Shown here piece by piece: positions 10,690-22,413 of a stretch of DNA of 64,000 nucleotides. This stretch comes from Diphasiastrum complanatum (taxonomy: Eukaryota; Streptophyta; Lycopodiopsida; Lycopodiales; Lycopodiaceae): contig CM055092.1 in assembly GCA_029204225.1 (NCBI GenBank), forward strand, positions 84,472,694-84,536,693, written 5' to 3'. A program made the translations under genes and the position numbers. The notes under the pieces are model-generated. The model was not told the DNA's origin. It saw nothing but the letters and a program-made list of their open reading frames with translations, and made no database searches. Numbering within the stretch: the first letter of the stretch is position 1; the number at the start of each line of letters is the position of its first letter.

Positions 10690-13560
10690 GAAACAACGTA
10701 ATTACAATTTTTTTAAGCCAATTATCATCAAGAACGAATGTGGAGCACCTGGCGTTAGATGCGACGGGCAAGTGACGCGTCAAAGACGCATTGTTATTGA
10801 TCAGTTGTGGAAGTATGGAAGTAGAGCAGATGGTCAAACATCAAATCCAGAAGAGATTGAGGTTTGCTCTAAAAGCTAACGCATTCCAGTTTAAGTGAAT
10901 GTTCAGGTATGATTAATCTTTGTTTGGATTGTTAATAATAATCATTTGTTCTCACGATCTATTACATCTCATAAATATATTTGAACTTTCTAATGCAATC
11001 ATAAATGCAAGTTTTACAACATCTGGATATAAAGCATGCTACATGTGGGTGTGGGACAAATTTGGAAAGTCATCATAGTACAAATTTGTTGAAGAAAGTT
11101 ATGTATGAAAATCATCGAAATTGATCATCCTTTTTCGACAGGCAAGCTTGGGGAAGACCGGAAGATGGCCCTTTAATCACACCTCCACCCATCCGAATGA
11201 GTGTAAAAGTGGATCAAAACATGATGTGAATGATTCTTGGGATAAGTCAATTCCAAGCATGAAGATATTGTTGATATTCCTATGATTACCCTATTGGAAT
11301 AATCTCCTGATAAATCACCTCTTTGGATCCTATGCATATATACAAAAACGTGGGGGAATTTATATCGAAACATATAATTGGTGCAAAGGACACTGTTGCA
11401 GCATGTCAAGACTTGGAGGTAGCTAAGGTAAAGAGACCTTATTGGATTCAAAACGATGATGATGGGATGACAAGTACTCCTAGTGTGCCATGGATTCTAA
11501 CAAAGGGAGAGCTCTCACATGTAAAAAATGTCATACTTGAAAAATAAGAACTCCAACTGGCTATGCACATTCCTTGTGCAACTCTTTCAAAGAAGATGAC
11601 AAGTTAAGTGGATTAAAAACTCACGATTGGCTGAAGATGTTGCAATTCTTCGAGGTTTCTTAGGAGACAATCTACGAAGTACTTTGTAGATATTAGCATC
11701 AATTGGCAGGCATTTACAAAACTCATTTGTGACTAGGGACACTAAAAAAGACATGACAATACAAAAAGAATGTGTACATTATTTTATGTAATGTTTATCT
11801 GTTAGGTGGGTCACCTCAAAAGAGAACAAATGGAGTGAAATGCATTCAAAACGACTGAAAATGATTGAAGCTATGTGCTTGCTAGAAAGAGATTTTCCAA
11901 CTTCTTTCATGGATATACAGGTTCATGTACTTGTGCATTTGGTTGATGAAATTTCCATTGTCGGGCCAGTGCACACTAGATGGATGTTCTACCTTGAGCG
12001 TTTCATGAAAATTCTAAAAGACTTTGTGAGACAAAAGGCAAGGCCAGAAGGTAACATCACAGAAGGTTGGCTTGTTCAAGAATCATTGTTTTACACCACA
12101 TAATATCTCTCGAAAATAAAATCTTAGCGCACCAAGGTTATGGCATGCTGAAGAGGACGAACATGTTAAAGGTGAATCACCTCAGGGAAAAGGAGTTGTG
12201 AAAAAAATGTCTGCGTTGTTACGTGAAAAAATGTTCATTTTATACAATTACGGAAGAATGGACAAGTGGAAATCGAAGTATGAAAAAGCCAAAAAGAAGA
12301 GAAGTTGGCCTTTGAGACGAAACATGAAAAGGAACAGGATGGTGAATCACCATTTGCATGAGAATGACGAGCCATTAGAACAATTACCTTCTTGATGCAC
12401 ATGTGAATGGATCTATAATACTCTAAAAAAAGCAACAAGAAATGGTGAACATGTGACAGACAAGAGTGAGAATTTGCTCGCAATTGTTCATGGTAGGTAA
12501 GTAATGTTTTAGTTTGAAAAGGGTGATATAAATTTATTTATTCTAGTTCTAAATCCTAAACCTTAAATGTTCAAGATATGTTGTGCTGAATTTTCAAGAT
12601 ATGTTGTGCCAGTACAAAACACAATGTCATGTGGGCATACGAATATCACTTTTGTGTTGAGGCCATTGACACCAAAAGATGCACATTTGATTGCAGCATA
12701 ATGGCAAACTTACAATAGGAGAGTTGATGTAGTGCTACCAACACAAACATCATTTCAGGTGACCTAGACTATGTCGGCACACTTCCACATATTTATGAGG
12801 TTGACTATGGAAGTAATGGAGTATACTTCATCTTTGATGTGAAATGACTCAAAGTTAACTATCATGGAAACAATGATACGATTAGAAAGGATGTGTTCTG
12901 ATTCTTTGCAATCGACTCTACAAAAGTAATACTTATGAATTCATATGATAAGTTCGTGTTGCCATGACATTGTGAACATGTATAACTACCTTGCAAATTG
13001 TACTCTATTCTATGTGACTTTTTTGTTTGATCACTTTGAACACAAATTGTGATCACATTGTGCATTGATTCTATTTTTCTATTGTAGATCATATTTCATC
13101 CGGATCGAATATCCCCTCAGTAGTTATTGTTGTCCAACTCAATACAAGATCATGACGTATATTTGAAGACAAAGATATTGCATCAGATATGTCAAACGAC
13201 TTGCATGAGGAACCGAAAATCAAGCTAGAACCCTTGATCGGGCCATAAATCCAAGTCCCATTTGATGCTAAAATCATTGAAAAAGGGATCGCAAATGAAA
13301 ATATGAACGTAGAAAGACAATCGCCAATGGGAATGCCATGTTTCAATGAAGAATGGCCAGAGGGAAAAAGTGATGAAGATGATCATAGCTCTCATACTCA
13401 TAGGCGGAGAAATTTACGATTGCACTTAGTATTAGATTCAGATGAATGTATGGACTTAGATAATGATGAGAAGTATTTGATGAGCAATGTAATGAGAATA
13501 TTGACTTATAATATTGACTCACAATTCAAATGTTATTACAAAGACTGCTTGCACTAGTAT
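10690..13560 (+). pseudogene. CACTA-1: internally deleted, decayed CACTA transposon
   Basis: Remnant of an En/Spm-type transposase gene. In order: an N-terminal Transpos_assoc-like segment (about 10725-10870); an abrupt join to the end of the TNP2 exon at about 10887, followed by an intron whose start (AAGTGAATGTTCAG|GTATG) matches CACTA-2; the block MHIYKNVGE to PSVPWILTKGEL (11329-11547); a DUF4218-like block with FPTSFMDIQVHVLVHLVDE and GPVHTRWMFYLERFM (about 11840-12103); and a weak DUF4216-like stretch near 12755-12960 (DYVGTLPHIYEVDYGSNG). About 1.3 kb present in CACTA-2 (17055-18373) is missing. Multiple stops and frameshifts make it non-functional. Terminal CACTA repeats were not located, so the borders are approximate. 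Confidence 0.8.
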
Positions 13561-13648
13561 CACAAAGATTGTAGGCACACTATTCACATGACCTCAAGTT
13601 TCAACTTTGAGTATTCAAGTACGTACAATGGACCTAACTTGCACCCAC

Positions 13649-13753
13649 TTCTGGAACGTTGTGTTCCAATCACGTTCTGGAACGCTGCATTCTGGAACAG
13701 ATCCAGGTTCCGGAAAGCTGCGTTCCAGAATGTAAGGGTCAGGCGTTCCGGAA
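13649..13753. repeat. Cluster of six TTCNNGAA palindromes
   Basis: Sites start at 13649, 13675, 13690, 13708, 13723 and 13746. Each reads TTCTGGAA, TTCCGGAA or TTCCAGAA, usually within a GTTCYGGAACG context. They lie just beyond the recognisable 3' coding part of CACTA-1. CACTA elements carry clusters of short repeated transposase-binding words near their ends, and TTCNNGAA is also a pair of heat-shock-element units; which applies is not decided by the sequence. Confidence 0.7.
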
Positions 13754-13759
13754 CGCTAT

Positions 13760-15000
13760 TGGATTTTGGAACCCGGTTAATTGGATTGTGTTCGAAGTTT
13801 ACTGAATGTTAGTCGATGGGTTGTGGACTCGAGCAAACCCATAAAGCTGTTTACTAGACAGATAAGAGGAATAGCACATAAAATATTTCTCCTAGCTTTG
13901 CCTAACATTTTTTGTGTGTGAAAAGTACAAAAAAATGGAGTAGATCTCCACCCTGTTTGTGTGGCATATGGCACATAATTTGGTGTTATGATTTGCTTGT
14001 GATTTGCAACTCTTCCTTATACACATAAGAAGCGAATTGTTTATTTATTTATTTTGTAGATAGTGATCCCTACAAGAAAGGATTATGGACCCACTTTGTG
14101 GAGGTAGGCGAATCATGAAGAGAACATTTAGACATAAGAAGGGCATTCAGTAGCCATCAAAAGTCATAACTCATGTAGATACGAAGACCATAAAAAAGCT
14201 GGAGTAGTTGCCTTCCTCAACCTAGAGCTAGAAAATGAATTTCATTTCAAAGGGAAGGGGCGTGTTGGAAACTCTGACTATAGCATACAACTTTGAGGTT
14301 GATAACAAGGCTAAATCAAGGGTCACAAGCTTGTTGAGGTAGGAGGAGAAGGCATACGTTGCCATCTGCTTGTAATTATAAGTTCTAGCCATTTTCCAAT
14401 TCTAAGGGACTCAAACATTAAGATGCATATACTGGGCATACTACTTATGGACATGCAATCGAGCACTACAAAAATTGTAGAAGGAGAATCAAAAGAAACA
14501 CATGTTTTTTGTGTGTTCAAACGTATAGCACAATTGGAGGCAACGGGTGCTAGCATGGAGGGAAAATAGTTGATATAGACTTTTCAACAATCTACTATAT
14601 GTGTAGAATATTTTATCAACCAACAGACGTATTCAAGTGACCAAGATTGCACAAGTAGCTGTTTTAGCTTGGTTTTGGCCTCCAAGATCAATACTAGCTT
14701 TACAAGGCAAGAGCTTGACTATTATTCATTATCTTTCCAAATATTCAACTTGGATTGGCCTTAGACTTTGTAGCACTCAAACTAAGTGTAATTGCATTCA
14801 ATCAATTAATAAATTATGTACAAACATTGTCATTGCTTATATTTCATATCTCTTGTACACTGATTTTATCCATAATATATTTTGATGGACTTGGATATGA
14901 TATTAGGGTTTTCTCACTCCTACCCTACACCAAATTAAATCTCATTAGCCTCACCAATTAATAAGAGTTACCAATGATGATTTAATAAGAGTTACCAATT
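13760..15000. other. 1.2 kb without a recognised gene
   Basis: A plus-strand frame near 14310-14565 is open for about 80 codons but has no known motif; it overlaps a minus-strand frame of similar length. AT-rich short frames follow. Nothing is named. Confidence 0.3.
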
Positions 15001-15289
15001 AATAACAGTCTTTTGAACCCTGCTCGAGTTTACCCTGAAAAAAAAATTGCTTCTGTGAGGCTTTAAGTGATTCTTTCCACAAATAGAACTCGTAGACATA
15101 TCTGGACCGATTTTTTAAACTTGCACACAATCCTAGGAACTTGCTAAGGTAAATTTGTATGAGGGTTGAAACCAGAGAAATTTTGAAAGAAAATTTTATG
15201 TTTGAACCACAAGGACTTTAATTTTTTTATTAAGATATTGAGGTTCAAACTCGCACACTGTGTCTTTGACTGAGTCAACTATTTCTTGA

Positions 15290-15499
15290 GACTTTAGAAG
15301 CCTCTACGAGTTTTGTTTGTGTCTGCAAACCAAGAATTTTTAGAGAAGTTGTTAGTTTTACCCTTACTTGTATTTATGCAGACTATAGCGACAATCAATT
15401 CAAATATGTAGATTGTGCAACAACATGAGTAAAAATGCAACAACATGAATGGAGGCAGATTTACATAGGATTTAGGAGAGTAGAAAAGATAATCCAACA
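15290..15499 (-). mobile_element. LTR remnant of the copia F family
   Basis: Read on the minus strand the LTR begins at 15499 with TGTTGGATTATC and then CTCCATTCATG. The same start occurs at 29859 (LTR of copia F) and, more diverged, at 54286. Its left border was not found. It abuts a gypsy fragment at 15500. Confidence 0.6.
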
Positions 15500-16440
15500 T
15501 TAGTTAGTAAAAAGGATGGTGGCACACGTTTGTGTGGTGACTTTAAAAAGTTAAATGATTTAACCATCAAGAACAAATTATCCCTTAACTAGGATGGATG
15601 ATCTTATGGATCGAATGAATGGACCTAAGTATTTCTCCAAGATTGATCTTAGATCAGGTTACCATCAAAGAAGGATTAGGACCAAAGATGTTCCTAAGAC
15701 TGGATTTTGATCCAGGTATGGCCATTATGATTTTTTAGTGTTACCTTTTGGACTCACGAATGCGCCTGCCACTTTTCAGCAGATGATAAACGATATTCTT
15801 CGTCCATATCTGGGAAACTTTGTGGTGCTGTATTTGGACGACATATTAATTTACAGTCGCGGACCCTTGAGGAGCATGAAGATCATCTTCGTATTATCTT
15901 GGATCTTCTAAAGCAAGAAAAGCTCTATGCTAAGGAGTCAAAATGTGAGTTCTTCCAGACTAAACTCAAATACCTAGGCCATGTCATATCGGCTAAAGGT
16001 CTTCAAATCGATTATGACAAAGTCCGTAAGGTACGAGAATGGCTCAGACCTCTGACAATTCATGATGTGAAATTCTTTTTGGGCTTCAGAAGATTCTTTC
16101 ACAGGTTCATTTTGGACTATGACTTAATAGCATTGCTCTTGATGAATGTTCTTAAGGGGGTGAAGAAAAAATGTAGCTACAGAAAAATTCCATTGATAAC
16201 ATGGACTGATGAAATGAACGAGAGTTTTGAGACTCTCACTGCATTGTGTTTCTACGGCTCCAATTTTACACATTGTTGATCCTAACCGACCCTTTGTAGT
16301 TGATATGGATGCTAGCGACTTTGTTGTAGGAGCGGTCCTATATTAGGATGGTAGACCAGTTGCTTTTGAAAGCAAGAAGCTGGATCCTGCTCAGACTAGG
16401 TATTCTACCTATGAGAAGGAGCTTTTCACCACTGCCTGAC
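15500..16440 (+). pseudogene. Ty3/gypsy reverse transcriptase and RNase H fragment
   Basis: Central pol segment of a gypsy retrotransposon. It begins LVSKKDGG, then a one-base frameshift to [21 protein letters not shown], an in-frame TGA inside the RYGHYDF block, [15 protein letters not shown] and the catalytic YLDD motif (about 15830). After a second frameshift come KYLGHVISAKG and the thumb (15899-16279), then after another shift the RNase H start PFVVDMDASD and TRYSTYEKEL. Gag, protease and integrase are absent. Both ends are abrupt: an LTR of another family on the left, unrelated sequence on the right. Confidence 0.9.
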
Positions 16441-16914
16441 CCCGACATGATTACTACATTCATAAACAAACAATACATTACAATAAACCCTAATATATTG
16501 AAATGAAGTAGAAAAAAAAATTGATTACAGAACTTTAATGCATATTGGAGTGGGACTTTCATACCTGTGTTAACAAAAGAAGACAGTTATGTGTGTAGAG
16601 CTCGAACTTGCACCAACATTGGCATAAGAATCATGTAAGCAACAATGTATAAGAATAGGTATATCTAAAAATTAAAACATTAGAATCATACAATAATTTT
16701 ATGCTATTTGTGTTTTGTACTTGTGCATATATGCAATTTATCACAACAAGATGAATTACATTCAGATCAGTCTAACGATGAAGACAATACTCAAGTTAAC
16801 AGGGCAAGTAATAAACATGCATGTGTTCTTGTTCATAAAAACTTTGTTATTATAAGTTAAAATATTGTGCTAAAGTGACATGTACTTGATTTTGTTTCTC
16901 GTAGAGAAATTATT
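16441..16914. other. Spacer between the gypsy fragment and CACTA-2
   Basis: No recognised coding sequence; this may include the 5' non-coding part of CACTA-2. Confidence 0.3.
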
Positions 16915-19220
16915 TTCAAAATAAAATATGGTGCACATGCCTCAAGTGTGATGGACAAAAGATGCGTGAAAGACGCATTGTTGAAAATCATTGTGGAAGT
17001 TTGGACGAAAAGAAGAAGGTCAACCATCGAATTTGGAAGACATTGAGGTTTGTTAGATTTATATGATTGTTTTTTATTATAATCTTCGTCAATCTATACA
17101 TATCACTTATGAAATTTGTTTCATGTGTGTAGCCAATACATTGAATGCCATTCCACGGAGTTGATCCATCCGTGTTTAGTTACAATCAACGTCAAGTTTT
17201 GATAGACATGAGAAAACAAAGAATGAAACAAATTGAAGAGGCAAACACAATTGGAAAAGAGAATAATCAACTTGATTCTCATGATTACGATGATGAGGTG
17301 CAACACGATGAAGCAATACACAACATGTTTGAATCTTACTTTGAAACAAATGAGAATGATGATATGCATGCATCTTCTAATAAAAATAGAGATCATGAAC
17401 AATTTGAGATGGATGAAGATAAGATTCTATTGTGCAAGGAGGTAGACACTCCTCTATATCCTGGAGCATCCATTTTGAGACTAGCTACGTCAATTCTTAT
17501 TCTAAACCTTTAAGCAATATACAAATGGAGTGATCGTAGCGTGACATCTTTATTTGGGTACTTAACGCATAACACAACTATTATACTTTATAGCATATTT
17601 ACATTAAGTTAATTTTTTTCTCTTTCCTAACAGCTCACATTGCTCGTTTTTTAGGTTTTGCATCGATTACTTCCGAAAGAAAATTGGATACCTAAAACAC
17701 AAAAAGAAGCACGAAAGATGATGATCGTGCTTGGAATGAATTATGACACAATACATGCATGTCCAGAAGACCATGTTCTATATAGAGGTGAGCATTCAAA
17801 AAAGCTTCAATGTCCAGTGTGTAACGCTTCACGTTTTCGAGGTGACGTACAAGGGGATAAAGTGCCACGAAAAGTGTTATGACATTTTCCAATTATCCCA
17901 CGATTGCAACATTTATTTCGATGTAAATCTTTGGCACAACTAATGGATTGGCATGTCAAAAATCGATCTACGGATGATGTGATGCGAGAACCAAGTGATT
18001 CACCTGCATGGAAACATATTGAAGACCAATGGCCCGAGTTTAGAAACCAACCTCGTAATTTGAGATTTGGCCTTGCTATGGATGGCATAAATCCTTTTAG
18101 CGTTCAAGTGTCAACTTGGTCCACATGGCCAGTTGTGCTCGTTAATTACAGCATACCTCCATGGTTGAGTATTGAAACGGGACACTTGTTATTGGCTTTA
18201 TTGATTCCAGGAAAGTACAAGGCCAAGAACATGGATGTGTATGTTGCACCTTTGATCGATGAATTGTGCATTCTTTGGAATGGTATTCACACTTATGACA
18301 TCTCGAGACCTTTACAACAACCAAACTTCGTTGTTCGTGCAATTCTAATGTGGACGATGCATGACTACTACCCCGGTTTAAGTGAATGTTCAGGTATCTA
18401 TATAATGAATCTAATTCGTTTTAGGGTCTAACGTTTGAGTAGATCTAACTAAGCTTATGTTTAATTTGGTTTATGAACTATGCAGGCTTAACAGCATCAG
18501 GTTACAACGCATGTTATATTTGTGGACCACTTTTGGAGGGTCGACATAGCATAAATATGTTAAAAAAAGTGGTGTACAAAAATCATCGCAAATACCTTCT
18601 GCCTAATCATCCTTTTTGAAGGTTGAATAGGCGATTTTGGCGAGGAGATAATCCTCTAACTACACCAGCACCCCCACGCATGGGAGTAGCGGAATGGCAT
18701 GGTGAATGGCTTAAACATCACGATGTTAATTCTTCATGGAATGAATCCATCGATGGTATGAAACGGTTGTCTATTTTTCATAAATTATCCTATTGGAGGA
18801 ATTTATTGATAAACCATCTATTGGATCCTATGCACATATTCAAAAACGTCGGTGAATCCTTATGGAACCACATCATTGGCATAAAAAACCACTCTGCAGC
18901 TTGTAAAGATCTACAAGTGGCCGATGTGAAAAGACCTTATTGGATTCAATACACCAAAGGTGGAGATGAGATTCTACCTAGCGTGCCGTGGATTCTTACA
19001 AAAGAGCAACTTTCATATGTTAAACATGTCATAAAACAAATGAGAACTCCAACAGGCTATGCACATTCTTTATGCAAGTCATTTACCAAAGATGGTAAAT
19101 TAAGTGGATTGAAATCACATGATTGACATAAGATGCTGCAATTCATATTTCCACTTTCTATTTGAGGTCTCTTCAACGATGACGTACGAAATACGCTTTA
19201 CAATTTGTCATCGATGATTA
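16915..19220 (+). pseudogene. CACTA-2: CACTA (En/Spm) transposase with four TGA stops
   Basis: The best-preserved transposase in the window. Segments: Transpos_assoc (about 16925-17060, WCTCLKCDGQK); an acidic linker exon (17145-17513) ending near PLYPGAS; the TNP2 exon (17658-18393) with IHACPEDHVLYRGE, CPVCNASRFRG, FGLAMDGINPF, STWSTWPVVLVNY and LLIPGKYKAKNMDVY; a 92-bp GT-AG intron (18394-18485); and the exon with YNACYICG, HKLSYWRNLLI, DPMHIFKNVGE and VPWILTKEQL (to about 19218). In-frame TGA stops lie at 17880, 18617, 19124 and 19163. Three of the four fall where the family normally has Arg, as expected from CGA to TGA decay. The DUF4218 and DUF4216 parts are missing after 19220. Confidence 0.88.
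18394..18485 (+). other. Intron of CACTA-2 transposase
   Basis: GT-AG intron of 92 bp. TGTTCAG|GTATCT and TATGCAG|GCTTAAC join ECSG to LTASGYN in frame. CACTA-1 has the same donor context at 10907. Confidence 0.75.
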
Positions 19221-19554
19221 GGTTTGTATATTTTTTTTAAGCACTTGTATAAATATGTGATATTTCAATTTTTTTATGTGTTAAACAACCTAATGTACTA
19301 TCAATCTTGCAGGTGGATTCAGACCTCGCCCGAGTCTCTGGGTCACAAATCTCAACCGAGTTTGTATGAATTCTTCAACTTGAATAATTCTGCTGCTAAC
19401 TGTTGCGCTTCCGTTCCTACACACCACGCTCAATCCTCGAACTTCCGTTGTCGCTCACGCCCACATGCAATTTTACGACAGATGTATGTATAGATTAGTT
19501 TCAGTATGTGGGGATTTGTTCAATTCGATTTTGCAACAACTAGAAGTAGAAATC

Positions 19555-19864
19555 TGTTAGGTGGTCAACCGAGTTACAGGTTGATCTATTGTTGAGCATC
19601 AAGACTTGCATGTTTTCAATATATGTGAGCCATTTCAAGAGTGAACTAGCCCGAGTGTCCTCTAACAGGCAGGACGATACCGTTGACATTGTCACTTCTA
19701 ACTTGGTTGATGTTACATTCATTGATCTTGCTAAATAGTTAGTGATTTGCTTCTAAATCAAGATATAGTCAATAGAACTTGATGAATCCTTTGATTTGGA
19801 AATCAATACCTCTTGTAGATTGATTAGTACAATTAATCATTGTCTCAAAATTAGAAAATGAACA
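19555..19864 (+). mobile_element. 5' LTR of copia A (candidate)
   Basis: The segment runs from TGTTAGG to GAACA and ends exactly at a primer binding site. The right border is firm; the left border (310-bp length) is chosen only on the TG start, since no second LTR of A remains for comparison. Confidence 0.55.
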
Positions 19865-19876
19865 TGGTATCAGAGC
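19865..19876 (+). promoter_or_regulatory. Primer binding site of copia A
   Basis: A perfect TGGTATCAGAGC follows the LTR end ACA with no gap. Confidence 0.85.
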
Positions 19877-20009
19877 TTGTTACAAGAGGAATGTAACAAT
19901 CCATTAAACATTTGAAAATCACTGTCAAATTGTTGTTTTTGATCTAATATTGTGTGGGCGAGCTCTAAGAGAGTGGTAGCTTCAATTTTTTTGGTCCAAA
20001 TCAATTTTT

Positions 20010-20375
20010 CGACTTAATGTATGTGACTTTCATAGATGATTGTACTAGACATACTTGGATAGATCTATTGCCAAAGAAAATTCTTGTATATAAAGCTTTT
20101 GTAAAGTTTAAATCTATTATTGAGAATCAACTTAGTTCTAGCATCAAAGTTCTAAGATGTGATAATGGAGGAGAATATGTCTCCAATAGGAGGAGAATAT
20201 ATCTCCAATAGAATGAGAGATTTTTGTGAGAGTAATGGCATTAAAAGAGAGTACACATGTTCCTAAACTCCCCAACAAAATGGGGTGGCCGAGAGAAAAA
20301 ATAGAAGCCTATGCGAGTGTGCAAAGTTTTTGAGGCTAGATGCATCTCTACCCATCTCATTTTGGGAGAGGCCAT
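20010..20375 (+). pseudogene. Copia A integrase, first part
   Basis: Integrase core of a Ty1/copia element: YVTFIDDCTRHTWIDLL, then VLRCDNGGEY with the second catalytic Asp, SLCECAKFLRLDASLP and SFW. Only about 140 bp separate the primer binding site from the integrase, so gag, protease and the zinc-binding part of integrase have been deleted. There is a duplicated snippet at 20180-20210 and at least two frameshifts, one of them just before the insertion of copia B. The gene resumes at 34451. Confidence 0.88.
20371..20375. other. Target-site duplication of copia B (left)
   Basis: GCCAT here is repeated exactly at 34446-34450 on the far side of copia B. Removing B plus one copy reconnects the integrase reading of copia A (an alanine-isoleucine context) across the gap. 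Confidence 0.9.
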
Positions 20376-21641
20376 TGTTGGAGATCAATCTTACTCCTAC
20401 TCTTACTAACTACCCTCCTTCCTTCTCTCAATTTTACTCTCTCAAATGAAACCTGCAGAAAATGAACTATTTCTTAGCAGTCTGCATTTTTAGAATAATT
20501 TCGCTACAGTCTGCATTTTTTCTCACAATTTTTGACAGGCGAAAATCCTGACACTGTCACTTTTATTTTTGCGACACTTGTGTTACTCAGTTTGTAGGCC
20601 ATTTCAAACACTTCCAAAAAAGCGAAAAATGCGACACTACATTTTTACATGCAGTTTTTAACAGGCGACAAAAGGCAAAAAATGCGAAACTGCATTTTTC
20701 CATGTAATTTATGTCTTGGGAAAAAGCGAAAAACCCGACACTGCAGTTTTACACGAGATTCTACACAGGCAAAAAACTCGACACTGTGGTTTTACATGGG
20801 ATTCTACACAAGCAAAAAATCCGACACTCTGTTGAAATACACAAGATTCCTCACATGCTATCTATATCTTCATGCTCCAATAACAATTGTTCTAATTAGT
20901 CAGTTAAAAATCAGTTGTTAAGCGATCTTGTAAATTTAAAGCTAAAATAATGCAAGATCTTCCAGTTGCTATAAATGTAAATGAGCGATTGAAGATACAA
21001 GGAGATCAGAGATTGAATATTATAGTATGACTAGGTAGAGATCAAACGACTAGAATGGGTCTTTTAGTAGCTGACTCCTTAGAGTTAGTGATTATATATA
21101 GAGAGAGATATTCAGAACTTTAGCAATTGCTTTGAATCTGTGAGTAGGATCACACGCTTATCAACACAATTGTATGGTCGTCTGATCGTTGTTACTACAA
21201 CTTTATTATACAGATTCGCTACTGTTTAACATATTTTGCATTCTTGTTGAATGAAATTAACTCTCACTCCTCTTACGCAAACATCAATATAAAGAAAAAT
21301 GTATGGCTGTCTCTGACGTTAAATTATTTCTACATTCTCTTCATATCATATTATCAGCATTAGAGAATTGCATGGCTGTCTCAAACGTCTAATCATTTCT
21401 ACAATCTCTCTTTCACAGCAGTCTAAGACTCCTACACTAATAATTTTATTCAACACATAAGAACAGCTCGTAATCTCCATTCTCTAAGTAATCCATGATC
21501 CTGTTAAACATAGTTATTACTATTCTTTCATTATCATTATTGTTTTCTTTCATCTATAGGCATCCACCCAACATATGTGGTATTAGAGCTAATAATTTCC
21601 ATCTCATGAACCACCAACAAATTGGTACAAAGCTTCCAACA
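20376..21641 (+). mobile_element. 5' LTR of copia B
   Basis: Starts TGTTGGAG and matches the 3' LTR at 33162-34445 throughout, with many substitutions. The end is either 21619 (CACCAACA, aligned with the end of the 3' LTR) or 21641 (TTCCAACA, three bases before the primer binding site). It holds short repeats built on GCGAAAAAtGCGACACTG and a TATATATA at 21092-21100. A PBS-like word, TGGTATTAGAGC, lies inside it near 21579. Confidence 0.85.
21091..21100 (+). promoter_or_regulatory. Candidate TATA box in the copia B 5' LTR
   Basis: ATTATATATA followed by a purine-rich GAGAGAGA run; in the 3' LTR the same place is degraded to CTTATAGAGA. Confidence 0.4.
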
Positions 21642-21644
21642 GAG

Positions 21645-21656
21645 TGGTATCAGAGC
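21645..21656 (+). promoter_or_regulatory. Primer binding site of copia B
   Basis: Perfect TGGTATCAGAGC, three bases after CCAACA. Confidence 0.85.
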
Positions 21657-21767
21657 CCTGGTTTATTGGATTACTAGAGTCTAGGATTCATAATAGAACT
21701 TAATATGTTCTTATTTCTTAAGAGCTAATTCATCCTGTCCGTGTTTAATCTCTGTTCCTCGGTTTTA

Positions 21768-22413
21768 ATGGAAGGTTCAACCTCAGAGATCCGCTTGATT
21801 AACAAATTCAATAGAGATGACTTCCACATGTGGAATTTCAAGATGAGGATGATCTTAATCGAGAAGGAGCTATGGAAAATCCATAAATGGTTCTATAGTC
21901 AGACCAGCAAAACCTGAACTACTTCCAGCATGGAAAGCAATTGCCATTGTATCCTTGAATATGAAAGACACTCAGAGTTCTCACGTATCAAACAGTACAC
22001 CTCCAAAGAAGCGTGGGATATCCTAACAAGTATCTATGAGACTTCAGATGTATCGACTTGTCTATTTCTAGGGAAGAAGGTCCTCACACTCAAGATGAGC
22101 AAAGGCACCTCAGTCAGCGATCACCTGAACGAATTCAAACAGTTGCTGAATCAACTTGCTGTCATAGGTTCTCCTATTTTAGAAAAAGACTCAACAATGT
22201 CTCTTATTGCCAGTCTTCCATCCTCCTACAACAACCTAGTATTTTTTTTGAGCAATACTCTTATGTTGTCTCTCCAGAAGTTGATAGCAAGCCTATTGTA
22301 GGAAGAAGTCAGGAGAAAAAGCTTATCCACAACGAGTACCAAGCCAATGGCATTGTACTCTAATAAGCAGCAGTCCAAGAAGAAGAAGAACTTCAAGGAC
22401 AAGAAGATGAAGG
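21768..22413 (+). pseudogene. Copia B gag (interrupted)
   Basis: Gag of a Ty1/copia element, from the ATG at 21768. It shows NKFNRDDFHMWNFKMRMIL, then after frameshifts EAWDILTSIYE, LNEFKQLLNQLAV and SLPSSYNNLV, typical of UBN2-type gag. A Lys-rich stretch (KKKKNFKDKK) leads toward the zinc knuckle, but the gene is cut at about 22413 by later insertions; the knuckle appears at about 29945. Several frameshifts and a premature stop make it non-functional. Confidence 0.82.

Noticed and set aside
14310-14565. Plus-strand 80-codon open stretch
   Set aside because: No recognisable motif and an equally long frame on the other strand; left unannotated as a gene.
19314-19493. Next transposase exon after CACTA-2 (good acceptor, 60-codon open frame)
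   Set aside because: The translation does not resemble the DUF4218 sequence expected at this point, so the element is taken to end near 19220.
19865-19876. tRNA gene suggested by tRNA-complementary words (also 21645, 44792, 2697)
   Set aside because: These are 12-base primer binding sites of retrotransposons, not tRNA genes.
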